A stretch of DNA of 64,000 nt from an uncultured Bacteroidales bacterium (GCA_900317845.1 ONII01000008.1:49263-113262), one strand, 5' to 3'; positions 1 through 10,900 are shown, counted from the first letter of the stretch. The notes: generated from the letters alone by a model not told the origin. A program made the numbers and translations.

Positions 1-1667
1 CCTACGCCATCGGTACCGGGAGTACTGGCAGCACACTGGGAGCCGCCCGCCACAGTTGTCACGACAGCATCGGCATAGCCGGAGGCTCCTTTCCGGATAC
101 GACGGATTTTGTACGAATCGGCCACATAGATATCACCGTTGGGTGCAATGGCAAGATCGGCCAGGTTGGCAGAGAATTTAGCGGTTAGCGGAGATCCTGC
201 CGTTCCGTCATCAAAGGCTTTTGCATTCAGAATACCGGCGACAGCCTCAAAAGAACCCGTAGTAGGATTCACTTTGATTAACTGGCAACCATTTGTAACT
301 ACCATCAGATTGCCGTCGGCATCGAAGGCCATGGCATTGGGCCATTTCCCCAGGTTTACCGTAAGTGAAGGAGAAGCCGTAAAATCGCCTCCGGAATACT
401 TGTAAATCGTATTCAAGTCACGGACGGCCACCCAGCCATTTCCTTCGCCGTCAAAAGCCACATCCATCACACTCTTTCCGCTCCAACCCGTCTGGGCAGC
501 AATCTGTGTGATTGCCTTGGTATCCGGATTAAAGGTATAAACCTTTGCCTTGGCTTTCTCTGCGAACCATACCAGCCCGTCTTTTGCGACGCCCAGCCAG
601 GGGACATGACTGGCATCACCGTATGTATACGGATCGGACAGTGTCCCGGTCTCCACATCCCAGATTCGGACGGTCTGCGCCTGCTCCAGCACGAAGGCCT
701 TTTTATCCGGAACAATCCATCCCAATCCACGGACGGCACCCAGGACGGCATCGGCTTTATCCCCGCCCTTTTTGCTGCCAACCGCGTTGGTAACCGTACC
801 GTTTCCAAATAGGGTAGTCACCTGCCCCGGGGTCTTCAGCTCCGGATAATCCAACTCATGCATGGGCTTGATGGTCGCCCGTTCAATCCTGATATCCGTT
901 GCCTCAACCATGGTCCCCGAAATGAGATTTCCGGAACCGTCCACCAGATAAGCCTTAATCTTCGGATAGACATGCCCGTTGCCGGGGCCTACCGGAAGCG
1001 GAACATAGAAGACCTTGGCCGATGAAGAGCCGGGTGTAAAGGACAGGCCGATGCAACCGTCCTCCCCCGCCACTGCCTGGACGAAAGGTTTTTCCAGGAC
1101 GAAACGTCCTTCCCATCCCTGGACTGGCAGGTTTTCCGTAATCGCATAACCGGGGGTACATACAATCAGACGGGCCGCTGCAGAAGGGATGTTGGTCAAA
1201 GACACTTTGAGTACTCCACCCAGGTGCGAGAAGGCCAGCTTCTGTCCGGTCAGGACAGGCGCCATCATGGGAGCCTCCACATTTCCGTCGGACCAATAAT
1301 ACTGGTCTTTCAAGGTCAAGGTGAGCGTACTTCCTATCTGATGGATATTCCCAGCGGCCAAAGAAGGATACAAGGCATAACCCGCTTCACCGAATACAAT
1401 GGAGGAAGAAGGAGATTCCGTCTGTGAGAAGACAGCCGCTCCGCTTGTGTTTGCTCCACCGTATCGCATGTCCAGCGTCGATCCATCCTGCAGTGCCACA
1501 CGGATACGGTCACCAGTGCGCCACTGGAACACCGCACCGTCAAAACCGGTTTTCGTAACAGCTTCTGAGAATACGGCCGTCAGCTCCACTTTTGAATCCT
1601 GTACAAGCGGTTCGCCGTGACATGACGCCAGCAGCAATATGGGAAGCAGATAGAAAAAACGTTTCAT
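1..1667 (-). CDS. Fimbrillin-like / NHL-repeat lipoprotein (partial, C-terminus outside window)
   Basis: The reading frame starts at ATG (complement of 1665-1667) and stays open to the window edge. The N-terminus is a lipoprotein signal (MKRFFYLLPILLLASC), so the protein should be lipid-anchored in the envelope. Residues ~25-100 contain the TKTGF...WRTGDRIRV pattern typical of fimbrillin/Mfa-like domains. From about residue 270 on there are NHL/beta-propeller-type blades (VMDVAFDGEGNGWVAV, AMAFDADGNLMVV, DLAIAPNGDIYVAD) like those of the two TIG/NHL proteins at 2614-5652. It starts 2 bp after the stop of the EEP lipoprotein and is the last visible gene of the fecI-fecR-susC-susD operon. A binding or scaffold role at the surface is inferred; no catalytic motif is seen. 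Confidence 0.8.
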   Translation of the reverse strand, partial: MKRFFYLLPILLLASCHGEPLVQDSKVELTAVFSEAVTKTGFDGAVFQWRTGDRIRVALQDGSTLDMRYGGANTSGAAVFSQTESPSSSIVFGEAGYALYPSLAAGNIHQIGSTLTLTLKDQYYWSDGNVEAPMMAPVLTGQKLAFSHLGGVLKVSLTNIPSAAARLIVCTPGYAITENLPVQGWEGRFVLEKPFVQAVAGEDGCIGLSFTPGSSSAKVFYVPLPVGPGNGHVYPKIKAYLVDGSGNLISGTMVEATDIRIERATIKPMHELDYPELKTPGQVTTLFGNGTVTNAVGSKKGGDKADAVLGAVRGLGWIVPDKKAFVLEQAQTVRIWDVETGTLSDPYTYGDASHVPWLGVAKDGLVWFAEKAKAKVYTFNPDTKAITQIAAQTGWSGKSVMDVAFDGEGNGWVAVRDLNTIYKYSGGDFTASPSLTVNLGKWPNAMAFDADGNLMVVTNGCQLIKVNPTTGSFEAVAGILNAKAFDDGTAGSPLTAKFSANLADLAIAPNGDIYVADSYKIRRIRKGASGYADAVVTTVAGGSQCAASTPGTDGV

Positions 1668-1669
1668 AA

Positions 1670-2617
1670 TCAGAATTCAAAGTCCACTATGATAGGCATA
1701 TGGTCGGAGGGATGGCAGAAGCCCCTGATATTGGCATCGCGAACCGGCTTTGTGTACCCGTCACCCACAATCCGTGCATCCGTTATCGTGGGGAACAAAT
1801 CCGGCGTGCAGAAAACGTAATCGTAACGGGTATTGTCGACGGTAGAGATTATCACATCCTCCGGATTCCAGCGTTTGATGATATCCCAGTACGGAGTATG
1901 GTCATGCATGTAATCCTGCGCCTGGAATTTCGGATCATCGGCAGGAAGACCGTAAAGAGCATTGTCTGTACGGGAAAGGGAATTGAAATCTCCCATCATG
2001 AGCCAGTTTCCTTCCGTCGCATTTCCAATCGTGTGCTTGCAAACGTACTCCACTTCCATCTTGCGATAGGCATCTCCGCCATGGGCAGCCGTGGAGGCTT
2101 CCTGGTCCTCTGCACCGAAAGCGTAGGGATGAGGCCAGGTATGCAGAGCAACGATATTGAGCACGCGTTTTCCGGCCTGGACCTGGGCCCAGAGAGCGCC
2201 GTGCGAGACCACGCTGTCAGGTTCGGCACCGACCATCTGTGCCATTCCATGTATAGGGGTCCTGGAAGTGACCACCTGCGGATAATTATCCCGCATGCCG
2301 CCCACATACACGTATTTGTGGCCATAGCGGGCTGCCAGTTCCGGCCAGTGGTCCACCAGATACTTCTGCTCCACAGGCATTTTGTCACGTGTCCCGTCAT
2401 AATAGATGGTTCGCGCTTCGCACCAGACACAGACATCCGGATTCTGGGCTTTTACCCAATCCACAAAACTGTTGTAATTCTCTCCCTGCCCCGACCACAT
2501 TCCATTCTGGATATTCCAGAAGAGAAGACGGAAAGGTTCCCCGGCCTTCTGCCGGGGACCTATCTGACTGCATGCCGCAAGCATCAGGGTCGCGGCCAAA
2601 ACAAGGACTCTTTTCAT
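1670..2617 (-). CDS. Endonuclease/exonuclease/phosphatase (EEP) family lipoprotein
   Basis: 315 aa, lipoprotein signal ending LMLAAC. The metal-dependent EEP fold signatures are all present in order: FWNIQNG (Asn), CEA (Glu), LHTWPHP, MMGDFNSLSR (GDFN), RYDYVF (Asp) and HPSDHMPI (SDH catalytic His). EEP enzymes cleave phosphodiester or phosphomonoester bonds of nucleic acids, inositol phosphates or phospholipids; the substrate here cannot be told. As an envelope lipoprotein in a SusC/SusD operon it probably acts outside the cytoplasm. Its start overlaps the stop of the upstream TIG/NHL gene by 4 bp (ATGA), so the two are translationally coupled. The catalytic set looks complete. Confidence 0.88.
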   Translation of the reverse strand: MKRVLVLAATLMLAACSQIGPRQKAGEPFRLLFWNIQNGMWSGQGENYNSFVDWVKAQNPDVCVWCEARTIYYDGTRDKMPVEQKYLVDHWPELAARYGHKYVYVGGMRDNYPQVVTSRTPIHGMAQMVGAEPDSVVSHGALWAQVQAGKRVLNIVALHTWPHPYAFGAEDQEASTAAHGGDAYRKMEVEYVCKHTIGNATEGNWLMMGDFNSLSRTDNALYGLPADDPKFQAQDYMHDHTPYWDIIKRWNPEDVIISTVDNTRYDYVFCTPDLFPTITDARIVGDGYTKPVRDANIRGFCHPSDHMPIIVDFEF

Positions 2618-3858
2618 CGGATGCTCACTTTACGGATCAGGCAGTTCTGGGAATCGCAGATGTAGAGGGTACTCTCATCGTACACCAGGATGCCGTCCAC
2701 TTCGTTGAACTTGGCATTGAGGCCTTTTCCATCGGCATATCCCTTGGTGCCGCCCAAAATGGTTTCAACCGTACCCTTGGAGTAGTCGCCATTCTCGTCC
2801 GGAGTAAGTTTCCGCACACAATGATATGCAGCATCGCCCACATAGATGGTGCCGTCGGGAGCGATGTCGAATCCCTGGCAGGAGCGTACCGTAGCCTTTA
2901 GTGGATCGCCGTCTCCGTCGTCCTTCTCGTCTTTTTTCTCGCCCGTACCCATAATCACAGTCTGAGTACCGTCGGGAGCTACAGAAACCAGTTTATAACC
3001 ATTCCAGAGAGCTGCAATCAGATTCCCCTTGGGATCGAAGCCGATGAAAGAAGGACCGCCCGTTTCAAATGTGGCGTATTCACTCTTTTCCATGGTCCCG
3101 GCGGCAAACTTGTACACTTTCTGTGCATTGCGGCAAGGAACATAGATATTTCCGGAAGCATCGATGGCCACGTTCATCGGGTTATTCAGACCGGAAGCCA
3201 TCACTTCGTTTTTCTTCGTGCCCGGATTGAAGCGATACAGTTTGCCTTTCGCCTTATCGTTGTACCAATAATTACCCTGGGCATCGAATGCGCCCTGCCA
3301 TATGGCAGCGCCGCTTTCGTCAACAGATGCTTCACTGGTCACAGTCATATCGGGAGCGATGTGACGGATCTTGTTCCCGCCACGGTCCGTGAACCAAAGC
3401 GTTCCATCGGCAGCCTTGTTAATGCCTGTGGGCATATAAGTGGCAGCTCCGGTACCCACGCCATCGATGCACTTGCGTACGCCCTGCTGGCCCACGATCG
3501 TAGAAACCAGGTACTCGTGGTCGGGAATCTTCAGGTAATTGAACTGGACACCCTCGGCCTTGCCGGCAGGGGCTTCCACCGAGAACTCGTATTGGCCGGG
3601 CTCATGGTCGGGAAGGATGACCAGCAAACGGTTGGAATAGGCTTCCAATACCCTGGCACGTTCTCCGCCCAGCATCACGATGTTCTTTTCGGGATCGGTG
3701 GAGAAATTGTTGCCCAAAAGGGTGACCAAATCTCCCGGATATCCATTCTTGGGATCTACCGATACCAAGCGGACGTCCGTAACGCGAGCCACGTAAGAAT
3801 TCTTATGGCAGGCTGTCATCAAAAGCAGCGGAAGCAGAAAATATAGGATCTTTTTCAT
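2614..3858 (-). CDS. IPT/TIG and NHL-repeat lipoprotein
   Basis: 414 aa. Lipoprotein signal MKKILYFLLPLLLMTAC. One IPT/TIG immunoglobulin-like domain (~residues 28-108, with DPKNGYPGDLVTLLGNNF) is followed by NHL-type propeller blades (GINKAADGTLWFTDRGGNKI, NVAIDASGNIYVPC, GFDIAPDGTIYVGD, ILVYDESTLYICD). Proteins of this build are common accessory surface lipoproteins of Bacteroidota SusC/SusD loci and probably bind ligand or pack against the SusCD complex; no catalytic residues are recognised. It is a shorter paralogue of the neighbour at 3862-5652, which has three TIG domains, and the genes are 3 bp apart. Confidence 0.85.
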   Translation of the reverse strand: MKKILYFLLPLLLMTACHKNSYVARVTDVRLVSVDPKNGYPGDLVTLLGNNFSTDPEKNIVMLGGERARVLEAYSNRLLVILPDHEPGQYEFSVEAPAGKAEGVQFNYLKIPDHEYLVSTIVGQQGVRKCIDGVGTGAATYMPTGINKAADGTLWFTDRGGNKIRHIAPDMTVTSEASVDESGAAIWQGAFDAQGNYWYNDKAKGKLYRFNPGTKKNEVMASGLNNPMNVAIDASGNIYVPCRNAQKVYKFAAGTMEKSEYATFETGGPSFIGFDPKGNLIAALWNGYKLVSVAPDGTQTVIMGTGEKKDEKDDGDGDPLKATVRSCQGFDIAPDGTIYVGDAAYHCVRKLTPDENGDYSKGTVETILGGTKGYADGKGLNAKFNEVDGILVYDESTLYICDSQNCLIRKVSIR

Positions 3859-3861
3859 GGC

Positions 3862-5652
3862 TTATTCAATAACGATTTCACGAATGAGGAAAGCATTGTA
3901 TTCTGTTACAATAAGGCGTTTTCCGCTGGGATCCATGCGGATTTCACCCGGAGAGTTGAACCGGGCTTCGGCGCCCTTGCCGTCTACCTTGCCGCTCTGA
4001 CCTGAAGTGCCCGCCACGGTGCTGATAACAGCATCTTCGTAGCCTTTCTCGCCACGGGCTATGAGCTTGATGACCTTGAAGGAGTCATCGGCCAGATAGA
4101 TATTGCCATCCTTATCCAAAGTGAGGCCGAAGAGGTTGGCTCCGAACTTGGCTGTCAGCGGTTTTCCGGGTTCGCCGGGATCATCGGCCTTGCCACTGCG
4201 GATACCGGCAATCACGAACTTGGTGCCGTCGGGTTTCACGCCGATAATCTGGCAGCCATTGGTACTGACAATCAGGTTTCCTTCGGGATCGAATTCCATG
4301 GCAAGAGGACCGTCGTCGAAAGTAACGAAGGACTGCAAGGTGGAAAGGTCATCACCGGTAGCTTTGAAGATAGCCTTGGAGCCGTCGCGGACCAGCACAT
4401 AGGCATTGCCTGCAGCATCGAACGCAACATCCATGGGGGATGTACCTGTAAACGACGCAGCGACCACCTCGGCGACATCGGTCTTATAATTATAGCGGAT
4501 GATCTTGTTGTTACCCTTGCTGGCATAGTAGAACCAGTCTCCCTTCATTGCTCCGCGCCAACCGGCGTTGGAAATGGAAGTTGTTTTCTTACTCGAAGTA
4601 ACATCCCATGTGTTCAGATCCATGAAACGCATGGCATTGTTGCCATTATCCAAAATGGCCAGACGGCCGTCGGACAGGAATGCGACGCCACGGGGCTGAC
4701 GGAACTTGGCAACGGTAGGGCCGCCGTCCACGATAGTTACGGCATCGGCGGCGCGGCCGGCGGTGCCGGACATGGTCTTTACCGTGTATGTATAGGTCTT
4801 GGCCACATACATGAAGACAGGGCCCTCAACGGTCTTTTCACCCACCGTGACGACAATGGGATAAGAACCCTTGGGATTCGAAGGAATCTTCACGCTGAGT
4901 TTGGTGGTGGTGGCCGACAGGACTTCGGCCGGCACGCCGTTGAAACTTACCTGGTTTTCGGCAGGAATCTCACTGAAGCAGATGCCCGCCACTTCCACGA
5001 TATCACCCTCAGAGCCGGAATTGGGTGTGATGCTGAATACCGTCAGTTCCGGTTTCTTGTCATAAGTGAAATTAGGGCCGCTGACCGTTTCTCCATCAAC
5101 GGAAACCACGAAAGGATACTGACCTTCCGGATTGTCGGGAAGAACGACCACCAAACGGGTATCGTTGGCAGAAACTATCTCGCACGGAAGATCGTTGATC
5201 TTTACGGTATTCCTCTCCTTCTTGTTGGAGAAAAGCTGTCCGCTGATGGTGATCTGGTCACCCTCGATACCGGACGCAGGAGTATAGGAGAAGATAGCCA
5301 GTTTTTCTTCCTCCACAGGTTCTGCATAGCGGAAGGTGAGGCCGGTGAGCGTTTCGCCGCCGGTAGTCACGCTGACGGCCACATTGCCCAGCTCATGTTC
5401 CGGCATCTTGAAATATATCCTGTCGATGGTGACAGAAGTCACACTGGCCTGGACGCCGTCTACGGAAACGGTGGCGGGTTCAGTGAAGCCATAGCCGGAA
5501 ATCACAGCCGAAGTGCCGGGATAGCCTGCCTTGGGAAGGAGGGACAGCACCTTGGGCTTTACCACTTCGGGAGCCACAGGGTCGTGTTGGCAGGAAGCGG
5601 AGACCATTGCAGCCGCAACTGCCAATAATATGTATTTCAGACTCTTTTTCAT
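3862..5652 (-). CDS. Triple IPT/TIG and NHL-repeat lipoprotein
   Basis: 596 aa. Signal MKKSLKYILLAVAAAMVSASC. Three tandem IPT/TIG domains (~34-110, 118-200, 206-285), each with the G-x-x-G-[DT]...G..F pattern, are followed by an NHL-like propeller (RQPRGVAFLSDGRLAILDNG, MDVAFDAAGNAYVLV, AMEFDPEGNLIVSTNG, GLTLDKDGNIYLADD). Related to the 2614-3858 and 1-1667 products, so three propeller lipoproteins differ mainly in their N-terminal stalk: fimbrillin-like, one TIG or three TIG. This suggests graded reach from the outer membrane. Only 2 bp separate its start from the stop of the phosphodiester glycosidase gene. Function as a surface glycan- or ligand-binding protein is inferred. Confidence 0.85.
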   Translation of the reverse strand: MKKSLKYILLAVAAAMVSASCQHDPVAPEVVKPKVLSLLPKAGYPGTSAVISGYGFTEPATVSVDGVQASVTSVTIDRIYFKMPEHELGNVAVSVTTGGETLTGLTFRYAEPVEEEKLAIFSYTPASGIEGDQITISGQLFSNKKERNTVKINDLPCEIVSANDTRLVVVLPDNPEGQYPFVVSVDGETVSGPNFTYDKKPELTVFSITPNSGSEGDIVEVAGICFSEIPAENQVSFNGVPAEVLSATTTKLSVKIPSNPKGSYPIVVTVGEKTVEGPVFMYVAKTYTYTVKTMSGTAGRAADAVTIVDGGPTVAKFRQPRGVAFLSDGRLAILDNGNNAMRFMDLNTWDVTSSKKTTSISNAGWRGAMKGDWFYYASKGNNKIIRYNYKTDVAEVVAASFTGTSPMDVAFDAAGNAYVLVRDGSKAIFKATGDDLSTLQSFVTFDDGPLAMEFDPEGNLIVSTNGCQIIGVKPDGTKFVIAGIRSGKADDPGEPGKPLTAKFGANLFGLTLDKDGNIYLADDSFKVIKLIARGEKGYEDAVISTVAGTSGQSGKVDGKGAEARFNSPGEIRMDPSGKRLIVTEYNAFLIREIVIE

Positions 5653-5654
5653 AA

Positions 5655-6614
5655 TTACGGTTCATTGACGGTTACCATCCAGGTGTTGACGACAGGGCGC
5701 TGGGCACCGTCGGAAGCACGGTTGCGGAGTTGATAAATATTGGCCGATGGATGACGGATCACCAATTGTGCGCTGCCGCCGCCGTCCAGGTTGGAAGCCC
5801 AGCTGCAGCCCAGGCTCTTCATTATTTCACCCATCTCCCAATAAAGCATGCCGTCTGACCAGAGCGCCTGGCGGCCGTCTACGATCATAAAGAACAGGGT
5901 ATTCCCGTCCTCGGTATATCCTACGACATTACGGGGATGACGGTTGGTGGAATAACCGGAGAAGTCGCCCGGGACCTCACCGTTGCTCAGGACAATTACG
6001 CCGCTGCCTGTCACATCCCTGAGATCCGATGCCATTTGACGGTAGGTGACGGTATCGCGGATAACCGGCTTCCCGTCGAAATCCAGGCCGAAGAAACTGA
6101 TGGCCTGATCGGTCAGGGTGGGAGAATACACAAAGGTATTCTTGAGGACACGACCGTTTCTGTGGATGGGGCCGCGGATCTTTCCGTTGGACGTATCCCA
6201 GAAGTCGGCGTTTACCACGGCGACCACGCGACGTCCGGGCTTGTCCACATATTCAATCATGTCGGAAGGGGTCTGGCGGCTGCCGATTACATAGGAATCC
6301 AAATCATACGGCATTCCCACCTTCATTTTCACGCCAGGCGTATTCAGTTTGATGCGCAGGATGAAAACGTGCTCCACTTTTGCCAGTGAAGTCTGCAGAT
6401 GGATATCCGTTTCGTCCACGCCGGCAGCGATCATGAAAGTCGTGTCGGCATAGACATGACCTACCGAGGCGGCCAGTGCCACCTGTTTTCCCAATTCCGT
6501 CCTGGGGACATAGGAGGTATCCGGAATATCTTCCGGTCCGGCAGGCAGTTTCTTGCAGGCCAGGACTGACGGCAGCAGCAAGAGAGTCAGCAGTATATAT
6601 GTTTTCTTCTTCAT
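5655..6614 (-). CDS. Phosphodiester glycosidase (NAGPA-like) domain lipoprotein
   Basis: 319 aa from ATG at 6614, five bases after the susD stop; an in-frame start 12 codons upstream would overlap susD and place residues before the lipoprotein signal (MKKKTYILLTLLLLPSVLAC), so it is rejected. Family motifs of the phosphodiester glycosidase domain are visible: VNADFWD, HPRNVVGY, MIVDGRQ, NLDGGGSAQLV and SDGAQRPVVNTW. The best-known member is the mammalian uncovering enzyme, which hydrolyses GlcNAc-1-phosphodiesters. A bacterial member exported as a lipoprotein and encoded right after susD would act on a phosphodiester-linked sugar at the cell surface or in the periplasm (inference). Confidence 0.85.
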   Translation of the reverse strand: MKKKTYILLTLLLLPSVLACKKLPAGPEDIPDTSYVPRTELGKQVALAASVGHVYADTTFMIAAGVDETDIHLQTSLAKVEHVFILRIKLNTPGVKMKVGMPYDLDSYVIGSRQTPSDMIEYVDKPGRRVVAVVNADFWDTSNGKIRGPIHRNGRVLKNTFVYSPTLTDQAISFFGLDFDGKPVIRDTVTYRQMASDLRDVTGSGVIVLSNGEVPGDFSGYSTNRHPRNVVGYTEDGNTLFFMIVDGRQALWSDGMLYWEMGEIMKSLGCSWASNLDGGGSAQLVIRHPSANIYQLRNRASDGAQRPVVNTWMVTVNEP

Positions 6615-6618
6615 AAGG

Positions 6619-7926
6619 CTATTCCTCCTCATTGTTATTGGGTGTTGCAACCCAGAGTGGGTTCTGTTTCAGCAGTTTGTTCAGGGTGAGTTCACGGGAA
6701 GGGATGGGCTGTACACTATACTTGTGGTCTACGCCCACTACCTTCTCGTACTTCCCGGTACGAACCAGATCGAACCAACGGAATCCCTCACCAAACAGTT
6801 CCAGACGGCGCTCATTCAGGACAGCGTCCAGGAAAGCATCCTCATTGGCCGGTGACACATCGGGCAGGCCGCGGAAGCGTCTGAGTTCATTCAGACGGTC
6901 GATTCCCAGGGCAAGCCCCTTTCCTTCGGCACTGATCAGATACATCTCGGCGAGACGGGTGATATAGATAGGATCGTGACCGGCATCGCCCATGCAGTAT
7001 TTGTTTACTACATTGTTGCTGCCCTGGATATCTACAGACACCGTACGGCGCTTGTCAATGTGCTGGAACATGTCCATGGCCTCCTGCGTGGGGCAGAAAG
7101 TATAGCTGCCGCCCACCGGGGATTCCTTCGTATAATAATACGAGCCGATATTGTAGCTTCCCTCCTCCAGAAGGTTGGAGAAAGTGAAAATCTCTTCCTT
7201 GTTGGCCACACCGCGGAAGATATCCGTGAAATCGGCCAGTGCGAAACGGCCGCAGGTAATCAGTTCTTCGGCCAGTTCCGCGGCTTCGGCTTTCTTGCCC
7301 ATGGCCAAATAGGTTCGGGCCAGAAGAGCCTTTGCAGCATCCTTGGACACGTAATTCTTGGTGGTGAAATCGGGAGCCAGCTTCACGGCCTGCTGGAATT
7401 CAGATTCGACGAATTTCCAGGCATCGGCCTCCGGAGTCTGGGCAATATCCTCGGTGATAATCTTGTCCACGATGGGAACGTCTCTCCAGCGGGCCACGAT
7501 ATTGTAGTAGTACAGGCCCCTGAAGAAATGGCCCACGCCCAGCATCTCGTTTTTCTTAACCGATTCCGGCAGTTTCTCGATGGAACGGATGAAGTTGTTG
7601 ATCTGATACATGCCGGCATAGTAACCATTCCAAGGTCCGCCAACCATAGAGTTGTCAGGGCCGATGGCACCTTGAATCACCAGAGCCGGTGTATTGGTAG
7701 ATGTAGCACCCGGGCGGATGAGGTCACCGCCGATGATGTCAAACATGGCCCAGCCGTTGAATGTAGGTTTATACTGGGCAATGTTGTATACGCCAACCAT
7801 CAGCATTTCGGCATCGTCTTCCGTAAGATTGTCACTGGAGACGGCATTATGCGGATACTGGTCCAGAAACTTGCCACAAGAAACCAGGGCCAGTGCTGCT
7901 GCAATAATATAGATATACTTTTTCAT
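6619..7926 (-). CDS. SusD/RagB family nutrient-binding outer-membrane lipoprotein
   Basis: 435 aa. Lipoprotein signal MKKYIYIIAAALALVSC, then the SusD N-terminal pattern FLDQYP...DDAEMLMVGVYN and the C-terminal RLNELRRFRGLP ... FLDAVLNERRLELFGEGFRWFDLVRTGKY motif typical of SusD proteins. It caps the SusC barrel next to it and helps capture the imported ligand. The gene follows susC by 5 bp. Slightly shorter than many SusD proteins (about 500 aa) but with both conserved ends intact. Confidence 0.95.
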   Translation of the reverse strand: MKKYIYIIAAALALVSCGKFLDQYPHNAVSSDNLTEDDAEMLMVGVYNIAQYKPTFNGWAMFDIIGGDLIRPGATSTNTPALVIQGAIGPDNSMVGGPWNGYYAGMYQINNFIRSIEKLPESVKKNEMLGVGHFFRGLYYYNIVARWRDVPIVDKIITEDIAQTPEADAWKFVESEFQQAVKLAPDFTTKNYVSKDAAKALLARTYLAMGKKAEAAELAEELITCGRFALADFTDIFRGVANKEEIFTFSNLLEEGSYNIGSYYYTKESPVGGSYTFCPTQEAMDMFQHIDKRRTVSVDIQGSNNVVNKYCMGDAGHDPIYITRLAEMYLISAEGKGLALGIDRLNELRRFRGLPDVSPANEDAFLDAVLNERRLELFGEGFRWFDLVRTGKYEKVVGVDHKYSVQPIPSRELTLNKLLKQNPLWVATPNNNEEE

Positions 7927-7931
7927 GACGC

Positions 7932-10900
7932 TCAGAATTTAAGATTGACGCCGAAGGTAAAAGAGCGGGGCTGGGGAATCCACATGCAGTCCAGGCCCAT
8001 CTTGGTAGCATCCAGCGAGGTGTTCACCTCCGGATCCAGGAAACGGAATGGAGCCAGCAGCCACACATTGTCACCCTGGACATAGACACGCAGTTTTTCA
8101 ACACCAATCCGCTTGGTCAGGTTTGCAGGAAGGGTATAACCCACGGAGACCGTACGCAGACGCAGATAGGAAGCGTCGTGAAGGAAGCGCGTGTTTTTGA
8201 ACATGGTGGAGTTCCAGGTGTATCCATAAATGGCACGGGGCGTGGTATTGGTAGTTCCGGGACCGGTCCAGCGGGCCAGGGCTTCGGATTCCTGGGCAGG
8301 CCAGTTACCGTTACCCAGACGAAGGCCACCCGTCCAGTACTCATACAGTTTGGCACCGTACGAGAAAGTGAAGAAAATATTGAAATCGAAACCCTTATAG
8401 GTAAAGGAGTTATTCAGACCACCCGTGAATTTAGGGTTGGCCGATCCGACGAACTGGCTGTCATAGGCGCTGCTGATATCGCCGTCGGGCTCGCCATTGG
8501 GGCCGGAAACATCTTCATAGATGCAGTCACCGGCACGGACGCCGTAATTGTCGCGCAGATAAGTGGGGACCTCATCATCGCTTTGATAGATGCCGGTCAT
8601 CTTGATCATATAGAAGCTTCCCACTTCCTCACCCACTTTCAAGGCGTGATAGTCATCCGTCCTCAGAATCTCATCCTCTCCGATAAGTCCAGTGAGACGG
8701 TTGCGGACGAAGGAAATGTTGAAATCACCTTTCCAGTGGAAGTCGTGCTTGCCAAGGTTTCCGCCGATGGCGAATTCGAGACCCTTATTGCGCATGGAGC
8801 CAATATTGCAGGTATAATTGGTAAAACCAGTGGTAGCTGCAGTAGGCTTGGAGTATAGCAGATTGCGGGTATCTTTCAAGAATGCATCGGCCGTAATGGT
8901 AAGGGCGCCGGAGAAGAATGAAAGATCTGTGCCGATATCATACTGGTCAGCCTTTTCCCATTCGAGGTCGCGGTTGCCCTGCGTCATCACAGCCAGACCG
9001 TTCTTGTTCATGTAATTGTAACCGCCGTTTGCCAGCGACTGGTAGGCATAGCTGCCGATACCGCCCTGGTTACCGGTGGCGCCGTAACTCACGCGGAGCT
9101 TGGCATTGGTTCCGGTGAATGTCCAGAAAGGTTCTTCGGTAATGTTCCAACCCAGTGAAACGGACGGGAAGAAACCGTAACGATGTTCCGGGGCGAACTT
9201 AGACGAACCATCATATCGGGCGTTCACAGTTGCCAGATAACGATTCTTCCAGTTAACGGTAGTGCGGAACATAAAGGACTGCAGGCCCCAGGAGGAAAGG
9301 CCAGAGGTAACTTCCGGGAATTCTGCTGCAACGGAGTTCACGTCAAAGGACTTGGAGGGGAAACCCTGGCCCTTCTGGCGGGCAGTGGAATTATTATCCA
9401 ACTGGAAGGAATGGCCCAGCATGACGTCCAACGAGAGGCCATCGAATGCATGGCTGTAGTCGAGGATGTTGTCTACGACGATGGACGTGAAGTTTTTGCG
9501 GGAATCGATGAGCACGCCTACAGAGTTGCCGTACATGTGCTCGGCAGAATACTGCACATGGTCTTCGGCTGCCATAAAGTCGCCACCGAAACTTGTCTTG
9601 AAATGCAGATCCTTGGAGAAATTCAGGCGGACAAAAGCGTTCCCGTACATACGGTAGCTTTTGTTGTATACATTCTGTTCATTGATAGCCTGGACAAGGT
9701 TGTAGTGAAGGAGCTCGGCATTGATGATGGTATAAGAGCCGTCCGGTTTGAAGGGAGTATCCCAAGGGCGGTGCTCAAGGCCATGCGTCAACATGGATGT
9801 GCCGATATTGCCATCGGGCACACGGTTGGCGTTGGTATAACTGAAATTCAATGAAGCACCCACGGAAAGCCAGGGACGTACATCGCTGTTGACATTGGCT
9901 TTAATGCCGTATTTCTGGTACAGGCTCCCCATGCCCACACCTTCATTCTGTTTGGCGTTGGCAGAAATATAATAATTGCTGTTTTCGGAACCTCCGGAAA
10001 CCGAAATATTGGTACTCCAGCTCTTGGCTACACGGAACACCATGTCCAGCCAGCTGAATTGCGGTTTGCCGGGATACGGATTCTCCAGACGGGCGATAGA
10101 ACTGCCGGTCTGCATATTGTAATTGTCGATGGCCTCATTCTGCACTTCCAGGTACAGGTCGGCGTCTGCCACCTTCAGCTTGGAAAGGTTGGGCAGGTAA
10201 CTCAGGCCGAAAGTTGCATCGGCCGACAGCTTGGGAGCGCCTTTCGCACCTTTCTTGGTGGTGATAATAATGACGCCGTTGGTACCGCGGGAACCATAGA
10301 TGGCCGCCGATGCGGCATCCTTCAGCACCTGCACCGATTCGATATCGGCAGGATTGATATCGGAAAGGCCGGTAAGGGATTCACCTCCCCATGCGCCGGT
10401 ATCACCCGAGGTATTGCTCATGGGAACACCGTCAATCACATAGAGGGGTTCGTTTCCGGCAGTCAGGGAGCCGATACCACGGATACTCACACGGCTTTTT
10501 CCACCCGGAGTGCCGGAGGCCGCCGTCACATTTACACCGGGCACACGGCCCTGCAGCATGGCATCGGGACTCAGCACCTGACGCTCGCCTTCCTCGGCCG
10601 GCTTATATGTTGCGATGGCCGATGTGATATCCCGGCGCTGCATGCTGCCGTAACCCACAACAACGGATTCTTCCAGCAGCGTGATATCATCCGACAGCAT
10701 GATAATGAAGCCATCTGTCCGGGAGCCCAATGGAAAACGGACTTCCTTGTATCCCAGCATGCTCACAAGAAGGACATCGCCTTGCTGAGCCTGAATGGAA
10801 AAGGAGCCGTCGTTGTCGGACATGGCGACAGCCGACATACCTTCCACCTGAATAACGGCGCCGATGACAGGGCCATCTTTATCCTGGACCTTTCCCGAAT

